From Cafeteria roenbergensis (Eukaryota > Sar > Bigyra > Bicosoecida > Cafeteriaceae), in assembly GCA_008330645.1 (NCBI GenBank), contig VLTN01000026.1, positions 396,468 through 460,467 on the forward strand: 64,000 bases of DNA, written 5' to 3'. Positions 29,562-37,900 of the stretch are shown here, piece by piece. The notes beneath the pieces were generated by a model. That model saw only the letters and a list, made by a program, of their open reading frames with translations. It did no database searches and was not told the origin of the DNA. Both the position numbers and the translations under genes were made by a program. How positions within the stretch are numbered: position 1 is the first letter of the stretch; the number at the start of each line of letters is the position of its first letter.

Positions 29562-30834
29562 ATGGCCCTTCGTCGCGCCCTGGCGCGCGTCAGCGGAGCG
29601 CAGTCCTCGGGCCGCGCCCTTGCGGCGGCTGGCGCCCGCGCCCTCAGCAGCGAGGCAGCCGTCGAGGTGCCGCGCCTCGGCCAGGTGGATGCGATTCCGT
29701 CGGGCCCGGCCACCCGCATGAACCTGTTCACGGCCATCAACCAGGGCATGCGCGCGGCGATGCAGACGGACGACGACTGCGTGAGGGCGCCGGGCCCTGC
29801 CCTCGCAGACGCGACTGCTGCTCTCGCTGGTTGATCGCGCGCTGCGCGTCGTCAGAGGCCGGGCGCACCTTTGGCTGCGCCGACAACGCCGGAGTGCTCC
29901 GCCGCCCGCCCGTCGCCCGCACTCGCAGATTTTGTTTGGCGAGGATGTGGCCTTTGGCGGCGTGTTCCGCTGCAGCATGGGGCTGCGCGAGGAGTTCGGC
30001 GGCGAGCGCGTGTTCAACACGCCCCTTTGCGAGCAGGGCATCGCCGGGTTTGCCATCGGGTACGCCGCGACGGGCCGCAGCTGCATCGCCGAGCTGCAGT
30101 TCGCCGACTACATCTTCCCCGCGTTCGACCAGATCGTGAACGAGGCGGCCAAGTTCCGCTACCGCTCCGGCGGCCAGTTCGACTGCGGGGGCGTGACGTT
30201 CCGCTCCCCCTGCGGCGCCGTGGGCCACGGCGGGCTGTACCACTCGCAGTCGCCGGAGGCCTACTTTGCGCACACGCCGGGCCTCAAGGTGGTGATGCCG
30301 CGCTCGCCCGCGCAGGCCAAGGGGCTGCTCCTCTCCTGCATCCGCGACCCCAACCCCTGCCTCTTCTTCGAGCCCAAGGCGCTCTACCGCGCGTCCGTGG
30401 AGGACGTCCCCGACGCGGACTACGAGATCCCCATCGGCAAGGCCGAGGTCGTGACGGCCGGCGACGACGTGACGCTGGTGGCGTGGGGCGCGCAGGTGCA
30501 CGTGATGGAGAAGGCTGCTGCCATGGCCCGCGACAAGCTCGGCGTCAGCTGCGAGGTCATCGACCTGCGCTCGATCCTCCCCTGGGACGCAGAGACCGTC
30601 GCGGCCTCGGTGAACAAGACTGGGCGCGTCGTCATCGCGCACGAGGCCCCCAAGACGGGCGGTTTCGCGGCCGAGGTGGCGTCCGAGATCCAGGAGCGCT
30701 GCTTCCTCAGGCTGGAGGCCCCCATCCAGCGCGTGACCGGCTACGACACGCCCTTCCCCCTCGCCTTCGAGCGCCACTACGTGCCCGACGCCCTCAAGGT
30801 GTTCGAGGCAGTCAAGGCCGCCACCAGCTTCTGA
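29562..30834 (+). CDS. BCKDHB: branched-chain 2-oxoacid dehydrogenase E1 beta subunit, mitochondrial
   Basis: Exons 29562-29780 and 29929-30834, intron GTGAGG...TCGCAG, 374 residues. With the alpha subunit it forms the thiamine-diphosphate E1 decarboxylase of the BCKDH complex. The presequence is [12 protein letters not shown]...ARALSS. The mature part has [20 protein letters not shown], then the exon join gives [79 protein letters not shown] and PKALYR follow. The C-terminal transketolase domain ends [19 protein letters not shown]. These match BCKDH E1-beta better than PDH E1-beta ([12 protein letters not shown] is diagnostic). It works with the E2 encoded at 16.3-17.8 kb. E1-alpha and E3 are not in the window. 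Confidence 0.94.
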
Positions 30835-31243
30835 CCGCGCCGCGGAGGAGCGCCGCCTGCGCCCGCCCGCCGGCTCTGCTATGCTTGCATCGTGCTGCGC
30901 GCCTGCGCGGAGCGGGCCCGCTGCTGGCCGGCCCGCTGCCCCGTTGAGTGTCTTCCGATGTCCGCGCCGCGTGCGCGAGCCACCAACACATGCAATGCCA
31001 CCGAGCGGAGCGCGGCGGGGCCCCGGGGCCTGTGGGCAGCAGGGCCCCGGGGCCTGTGCGCGGCGGGGCCCCGGGGCCTGTGGGCGGCTTCAACAGTCTC
31101 TCCATGTTCGAATCGCGACCCGGGCCACGTGCATCACGCGCAGCGGCAACGCAGAACACACACGCATAGATACGCCGGCGTGGGCGAGGGGGCGGGCCCG
31201 CCGGCTGGCAGGCGCCCCCAGACGGGGCGCGCGGCGGCCTGCG
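30835..31243. other. convergent intergenic region with a GC-box minisatellite
   Basis: It lies between the stops of the E1-beta gene and HMG-CoA lyase. Positions 31015-31086 hold three copies of a 24-bp unit built round the self-complementary ggggccccggggcctgtg word. No gene is supported. Confidence 0.6.
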
Positions 31244-32739
31244 CTATTGCCTGGCCGCCACGGCTTGGGCGTGGCACGCCCGGGAGGCGGTCCCGCTGGG
31301 GAGGGGCTGCTGCGCCGGCGCGGCCGCCCGCTCCTGCTGGCGCCTCGCCTTGGCATCCTGCTCCGCCTCGGCGGCTGCGCGCTCGGCGTCGTGCTTGGCG
31401 ATGAGGGCCTTGGCGGCCTTGGAGGCCGGCTCGCGGCCCAGCGCGTGGCTGATGAGCCGGCTGGCCGCGAGCAGCGCGTCCATGTCCACGCCCGTCTCCA
31501 CGCCCATGCCGTGGCACATGTAGACGACGTCCTCCGTGGCCACGTTCCCGCTGGCGCCCTTGGCGTACGGGCAGCCGCCCAGGCCGCCCACGGCCGAGTC
31601 CACCACGCTGACGCCCATCTGCATGGCGGCAAGGATGTTGGCCAGCGCGGTGCCGTACGTGTCGTGGCAGTGCACGGCGACGGCGGAGAGCGGCACGCCG
31701 TGGCCCTCGTCCGAGCACACGGCGTGGATCACGCGCTGCATCTGCATGGGGTTCCCCACGCCGATGGTGTCGCCCAGGGAGATCTCCCTGCACCCCATGT
31801 CCAGCAGGCGCCGGGCCACCCAGCCGACGGCCTCGGGATCCACCTCGCCCGCGTACGGGCAGCCCATCACCGTCGACACGTACCCGCGCACGGGGATGCC
31901 GGCCTTGGCAGCGGCCTCGCACACCGGTTGGAAGCGCTCCATGCTCTCAATCACGGTGCAGTTGATGTTCCGGAGCGAAAACGCGTCGGACGCGGCGCCG
32001 AACACGGCCACCTCGTCGGCGCCAGCCTCGATGGCCGCCTCGAGCCCCCGCATGTTGGGGGTCAGCGCGCTGTACACCACGCCAGGCCGGCGCACCCCGT
32101 CTCCGTTGATGGCCGCAAAAACCTCCTTGTTGTCGCCCATTTGGGGCACCCACTTGGGCGACACGAAGCTGGTTGCCTCGATGTAGTCGAGCCCGGAGTC
32201 CCCCAGCGCCGAGATGAGGGCCACCTTGGTCGCCGTCTCGACGACCCCCGGTTCGTTCTGCAGGCGGGCGGGGGCGGGCGGGCGGGCGGGGGGCAGGGCG
32301 GGCCGGGGAGCAGCGGTTGCCGGGACGAGCGCGGCGCCGGGCGCTCCCTTGTCTCGCAGTCACCGCGCCCGCGCCCCTGGCGGGAGCCCGGCGCGCGCCA
32401 GGCTCGCGACCAGAGCGCAGGGCGACCTGCTGCAGCGGCCAGCTTGCGGGGCCCGGGGAGGGGCGCGGGCCCCGCCCGGGCCGGCGGCCGGCGAGCAGCG
32501 GCGGCCCGTCATGATGGCGGCCAACTGCGCGGCAACTCTGCCCGAGCTGGCAACGCGGAAGCCGCTCGCGGGAAGCGCCGGCTCGCGGCCCCCTGGCTCA
32601 CCTGCAAGCCGTCCCGGGGCCCGACCTCAACGATGCGAACGTGGCTGGGGAGGTTGCCCGCCAGCCTGGGCTCCGCGGACGAGAGCATCCGCGCCCCGGG
32701 AAAGCGACGCAACAGCTTCTCGCTGACGCGCAGCGCCAT
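31244..32739 (-). CDS. HMGCL: hydroxymethylglutaryl-CoA lyase, mitochondrial
   Basis: Reverse strand, exons 32739-32602 and 32257-31244, intron GTGAGC...CTGCAG (344 bp), 383 residues. It cleaves HMG-CoA to acetyl-CoA and acetoacetate, the last step of leucine catabolism. Exon 1 gives a short presequence (MALRVSEKLLRRF) and HVRIVEVGPRDGLQ, and exon 2 continues NEPGVVETATKVALI. The aldolase-like TIM barrel shows the substrate Arg and metal Asp in GPRDG, EATSFVSPKWVPQM, YVSTVMGCPYAGEVDP, EISLGDTIGVGNP, metal His residues in AVHCHDTYGTALAN, and the signature GGLGGCPYAKGASGNVATED with the catalytic Cys. The Ala/Gln-rich C-terminal 50 residues are an extra tail. The location next to BCKDHB fits a shared leucine-degradation role. 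Confidence 0.94.
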
Positions 32740-32853
32740 TGTTCCTTCCGCAAGTGATTGGCCGACTCGCGCCGCCGAACCTGCCGAATGTGCCGGCAGA
32801 GCCGCTCCTCAGTTCTGGCGGAACTCTGCAAACCGTGGCCGCCGCGATGAAGC
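32740..32853. promoter_or_regulatory. 114-bp bidirectional promoter, HMG-CoA lyase / mitochondrial DnaJ
   Basis: The two start codons face away from each other across about 114 bp (183 bp if the DnaJ start is ATG 32923). Both genes encode mitochondrial matrix proteins. No core promoter motif is obvious. Confidence 0.5.
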
Positions 32854-34671
32854 ATGCGCGCGCGCGCCGCGCTGGCACTCGCCGCCCGCCGGACGCGCGC
32901 GCGCACCCGACGCTCATTGAGCATGTCCCTCGCAGCCCGGGCCGCTCGAGTTGCGGCGGGGGCCACGCGCCCCGGCGCTCCAGCCTCGGCTGCCCGAAGT
33001 GCAGCCCGCCTCTCTGACGCCACGCGTCGCGCATGCAGCAGCTACTGCGCTCGCCGCGCCCTGGCCAGCCTGGCGTCCCCAGCGCGCGGCGGGCCGGCTC
33101 GTGCGTGGCCTTCGGCAGAGGGGCCGGCGGCGGGCACGCCCGCGCAGCGGGGCGTCCGGGGCTTCCGCTCGTCGGCGGCAAGCCTGGCGCAGCGGGACTA
33201 CTACGAGGTGCTCAACGTGCCCAAGGGCGCGGACAAGGCCGAGATCAAGAAGGGCTACTACAAGCTTGCCAAGAAGCTGCACCCCGACGCGAACAAGACG
33301 GACCCCAAGGCCGCGGAGAAGTTCTCGGAGCTCCAAAAGGCGTACGAGGTGCTCTCGGACGAGAAGAAGCGCAGCATGTACGACCGCTTCGGCCACGACG
33401 GCGCAGACATCGACCCGGACTCCATGGGCGGCATGGGCGGCATGGGGGGCATGGGCGGCATGGGCGGCCCGGGGGGGATCGACCCGGAGGAGATTCTGAA
33501 CCACTTCTTCGGGGGCGGGGCCAGGGGCGGACGCCAGGGCGGCGCCCAGCGCTCGCGGGGCCGCGACATCCAGGCGACCGTGCGCCTGACCTTTATGGAG
33601 GCGGCGCTGGGCGTGCGCAAGGACGTGTCCGTCACGGTCAAGGCGGAGTGCGACACTTGCAGCGGCACCGGCAGCGCCGACGGGCGGCCCCCCGTCACCT
33701 GCGGCTCCTGCAACGGCACCGGGGAGCAGATCATGCGCAACGGGTTCTTCGAGGTGCGCGCCACCTGCCGCGCCTGCAGCGGCAGCGGCACTGTCATCGC
33801 CAACAAGTGCGGCAGCTGCGGCGGCGCCGGCGTGCGGTCCACTCGCAAGTCGGTCGAGGTTGTTGTGCCCGCCGGCGTGGACGACGACACCACGCTGCGC
33901 CTCGCCGGCCAGGGCGACAAGGGCGAGCAGGGCGGCCCCTCCGGCCACCTCTATGTGCAGCTGCGGGTGGAGAAGCACCGCGTCTTCGAGCGGGAGGGCG
34001 CCCACATCCACGTGCGCGTCCCCGTAAGCATGACGCAGGCTGTCCTCGGCGACAGCGTCACCGTGCCGACCGTCCGCGGGGACGTCGACCTGAAGATCCC
34101 CCCCGGCACGCAGCCCGACGACAAGCTGGTCATGCGCGGCAGGGGCATCGAGCGCCTCAACGGCGGCGCGCGCGGCTCCCAGTACGTCCACGTGTCCGTG
34201 CGCCTGCCCGACCCCACCACGCTCACCGCCGAGCAGAGGGCTCTCCTGGAGCGATTCCGCGACATCGAGCTGGGCCGCGCCTCGCCCGCCTCGGGCGGGG
34301 CCGCGGACGGCGCGGCGGGTGCCGCTGCTGCGGCTGCAGGCGGCGCGGCGGCGGCCAGCGGCGCCTCGGGCGACGCCTCCGCCGCAAGCAAGGGCGAAGC
34401 CAGCGCTGCCAGCGGCTCCGCGGAGGCAGCCAGCGGCGCCAGCAGCGCCAGCGGGCCGGCAGAGCATGATGACGAGAGCGGGTTCCTCGGGGAGGCGCTG
34501 CGCCGCCTTCGCAAGGCGGTGAGCTCGGACAAGAAGCAGGGGGGCTCCTCCTGCGCCGACGGGATGCCGGACCCGCAGCGCCCCACGCGCGGCCGCAAGC
34601 GCCGCAGCGTGATGGACGCCTCCGACTCGAGCAGCAGCAGCGAGGACGAGCAGTGGGACCGCTTGCGCTGA
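32854..34671 (+). CDS. MDJ1: mitochondrial type-I DnaJ (Hsp40) co-chaperone, Mdj1/Tid1-like
   Basis: An intronless gene of 605 residues from ATG 32854 (ATG 32923 is an alternative). It stimulates mitochondrial Hsp70 in protein folding. A long Arg/Ala/Ser presequence (about 1-110, ending [11 protein letters not shown]) precedes the J domain [22 protein letters not shown] with HPD at residue 143. A Gly/Met-rich linker of GGM repeats follows. The cysteine-rich zinc domain (about 266-328) has all four CxxCxGxG units: [24 protein letters not shown] and CGSCGGAG. The substrate-binding beta domains end with [10 protein letters not shown]. Beyond residue 475 the protein has an unusual tail: Ala/Ser-rich, then a basic RGRKRR cluster and an acidic serine patch ([13 protein letters not shown]). 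Such a tail is not typical of Mdj1. Confidence 0.9.
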   Translation: MRARAALALAARRTRARTRRSLSMSLAARAARVAAGATRPGAPASAARSAARLSDATRRACSSYCARRALASLASPARGGPARAWPSAEGPAAGTPAQRGVRGFRSSAASLAQRDYYEVLNVPKGADKAEIKKGYYKLAKKLHPDANKTDPKAAEKFSELQKAYEVLSDEKKRSMYDRFGHDGADIDPDSMGGMGGMGGMGGMGGPGGIDPEEILNHFFGGGARGGRQGGAQRSRGRDIQATVRLTFMEAALGVRKDVSVTVKAECDTCSGTGSADGRPPVTCGSCNGTGEQIMRNGFFEVRATCRACSGSGTVIANKCGSCGGAGVRSTRKSVEVVVPAGVDDDTTLRLAGQGDKGEQGGPSGHLYVQLRVEKHRVFEREGAHIHVRVPVSMTQAVLGDSVTVPTVRGDVDLKIPPGTQPDDKLVMRGRGIERLNGGARGSQYVHVSVRLPDPTTLTAEQRALLERFRDIELGRASPASGGAADGAAGAAAAAAGGAAAASGASGDASAASKGEASAASGSAEAASGASSASGPAEHDDESGFLGEALRRLRKAVSSDKKQGGSSCADGMPDPQRPTRGRKRRSVMDASDSSSSSEDEQWDRLR

Positions 34672-34999
34672 GCGGCACGGGCCAGCGGCAGGGCGGCTCC
34701 AGCCTCTGTGATCGTGCGTGTGTGTATGTGTGTGAGTGCGACGGCGTGACTGCGCGGTCAGAGGAGTCGCAAACGGAATCGCGGCTTGTCCCGCCATGGT
34801 CCGCGTGCCGCGCTTGCACCCCCCCCACCAGGCCATGCCCACAGCGCCAAGCACCGCAGTTCACGTACTCGCGGGGCGCGAGGAACCACGCGCAGCGAGC
34901 AGCCCACAACAAGCAATCGCGGCCCGCGCGAGCATCGAGGGCGCGGCAGGCTGCTGCCGGCACAAGCCGCGCGCGGCAAGACCCCTGCAACTTGGCAGC
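34672..34999. other. convergent intergenic region with TG-rich microsatellite
   Basis: It lies between the DnaJ stop and the end of the large reverse-strand gene. A short gtgtgtgtatgtgtgtgag run lies at about 34718-34737. No gene is seen. Confidence 0.5.
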
Positions 35000-37900
35000 T
35001 CAAACGCCCCTTCGACGGTGGCCCTGGCCGCGGGCGGCCGCACTCCGCTCAAACTCCCAGCCGCCCGTGCCGGAGGACGCCCCGTCCTCCCCATTGGACT
35101 CGGAGCCGGAGTCGGAGGCGTGCGTGGCAGCCGACCCCGCCAGCGAGTCTAGCAGCGCCGCGAGGCGGGCGGTGGCCGCCATCACGCTCTCGCCCCCAGG
35201 AGCAGTGTCGCCGTCCGGGGCGCCGCTACCGCGACCGCCAGAGCGCCTCATGGCCGACTGCACGCTGGCGAAGCTGGATGCGAGCTCGGCCGCGGCCTGC
35301 CGCGCCTCGCCCTCCTCCTCGCCGTCGTCGCCCTCGCCGGACAGCGAGGACAGCGCCAGGCCCGCCCCCGGCGACGACGGCGCTGCCGCCCCGGCACGAC
35401 ACCAGGCGTCTGACTCGTCCCGCAGCCAGCCCGCCTCTGGGCGCGGCGGCGCCGGCTCTGGCGTGCCTGCAGCCGCGGGCCTCCGGCTGGCGCGAGAGGG
35501 ACGAGCTGCCCCGCCGCCTCCAGTCGATGCAGCCAGGCCGGTATCGCCGCGCCGCCGGCTCCCCCAGGAAGCCAGCTGCGCAGAGGACGACGCGTGGCCG
35601 CCGGACGAGCGGCTGGTCGCGCCCCCCTGAATCGGACCGCGACTGGGCGCGGCGGCCGTTGGCGCGGAGGCGGCGCCTCGCCAGCGGGGCTCGGCGTCGC
35701 CCCACAGCGAGCCCCCGTCGTCATCGCTGTCCGACGCCCCCGCGCCGCTGTCTGAGTCGCGGTCGTAGCCCGGGTCCACCACCCACCCGACGCGCTCGTG
35801 AGGCGGCGCCACAGGCACGGCGCTCGACACGCCCGAGCTCCACGGCACCGCGACCGTCGCCGAGCCGTCCGCCTCGCTGGCGGGCCGCGCTGCTCCATTC
35901 AAGCTCGCAGCGCTGCTGGTGCCAGCGCCCCTGACTGGAAGGCGCTCTGCCCCCACCACGGGCGCTGGGTTGGCTGCACCGGAGCCAGCGACCTTGCCGG
36001 AGGGTGCAGCTGACCGCGAGACAGCCGCGGGGCGATCGGCGCTGCCAGCCGCTTCAGCCGCCTCAGCCAGCCGGCCGGCGGTGGCGGCGTCTAGCAGCGC
36101 AGTCGCCACCTCGACGGCCACGGCGTCGACGTCTTGCTTGACTCTGCGCGCGTCCTGCGCCAGAAGGGCCTCCCTCTCTGTCCCGCACCACGCCGCCAGG
36201 CGCTTCGACAGTCGCTCGCGCAGGAGGGGGCCCAAGCGCGAAGCAGCAGCTGCTGCAGCAGCAGCAGCAGTGGAGGCGGTCGACGCCTCGTCGTCCGCCT
36301 CCGTCCCGCCCCGACGCGCGGAGGCGCTCCACCGGCCCCTGCCCCCGCCCCCAGCGTGGCCGCCGCGGAGCGCTTCCGCCACTGCTTGCCCGCACATCAG
36401 GTCAGCCAGCGTCGCTCCTGCCTGGCAGAGCTGGGCCACGGTGCCCGGCTCCACCCGCGAGTTCGACGCCGCGGCGGCCCCTCCTCGCGGCCCGGCGATT
36501 GCCGCAGTGAAGAGCGGCAGCAGCCTGTCCGAGAGAAGGCCTGCCAAGAGGTGAGCGCGCGCTGCCGCCGGCCGGGCCGCCACGCCGAGCGAGGCGCGAC
36601 GCGGGGCGCCGTCTGCCGGTCCGCTCTCCGCCGGGACCTTGGCAGAGCCCGCCGGACCAACGATCGCGCCCAGGGGGGCGTGGGCGGCGGTGGCTCGCTC
36701 CAGCGCCGCTGTGGCCGCGGCGGACCGAGCATCTGCCTGCCGGCGGGCGTCAGACTGGCGGCGACCCGGGGAAACGCCCTCGCCTCCGCCGCCGGCGATG
36801 TGAGTGTGGGCGGGCGCTGCAGGCGGCGCGGCGGCCCTCGCCCCTCTCGGCACTGCTGCAGACGATCGACTAGCGGCAGAGCCACCCGCCGCGGGCGCGT
36901 CGGCAGGCGGCCCCGATCGGCTCGGCCGCCGCGAAGGCCCGAGACGCGGTTCGCGGTCGACGTCCGTGTCCCAGCCCGTGAGCCATGCTGCCTCCTGGCC
37001 GGGCTGGGGGTTCGCCCCGTCGGAGAGGTCCACGGCCGCGGCGGGCCTGGCCCTGGCCGCGGGCGAGCGAGGTCCTGCCAGCCCGCCGCCGCCGCCCGGG
37101 CCGAACGGGGGCATGCTCGCGGCCTCCGCCAGCGCAACGGCGGCGTCGCTCTCCAGCGACCGCTGCAGGGCCCGAGGCGTGCTCGCGGCCTCCGCCGGCG
37201 CGGGCGCCGCTGTCCTTCCCGCTCGAGCCGGGGCCTGTCTGGTGGGCTCGCGGGCGCTCGACCGCCGCTCCGGCTCCAGCGACGACGTCATCGGGGAGAG
37301 GCGGCCGAAGCCCCAGCCCGGCGCCTCGTTGCCCGCAGGAGCGGGTGACCGCTGCGGGGGCGGGGAGCCGGCGTCTGAGGCAGCGACGCGCGAGTGGAAC
37401 AGCGTATCGTCTCCGCAGTCGCTCGCGCCGGCCGTCACGGGCGTGCGCTCGTCGGAGCCGCAATCGGCGGTGTCGGCTCGCCACCCGCGGTCGGCCCGCC
37501 CGTCCTCGCCAGCCCCGGTGGGCCCCCACCGCCCTCCCGCCCCGTGCGCAAGAGACCCGTCGGCGCGCGCGCTCGCGGCCTCCTCGCCCCAGTCCCAGCC
37601 AGAGGGGCGGCCGGCAACGCCGATACGACCGTCGAGGGGCGCGCGGTCGGCTGCCTGAGCGGCCGCCTGCGCCGCCACGGCCGTGATTGCACCCTCCACC
37701 CGCTCCCGGAAGCCGTAGGAGCAGAGGGCAGCCGTCGGGGTGCGGCGCAGCGCGTTGAGAGCGCTGAGGGCCACGGCCGCGGCCGCCGGCGCCACCGCGG
37801 CAAGCGCCTCCAGCGCAGCGTGAGCGGCAGCCTCGGCGCTGCTCACGCCGTCACGCCGGCCCGGCCCTGCCGCAGCAGAGGCGCCCTGGCGGGGGCGGGG

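Noticed and set aside
31100-31125. A gttcgaatc word like the T-arm of a tRNA
   Set aside because: The flanking bases do not pair to form a T-stem, and no acceptor or anticodon stem could be fitted upstream.
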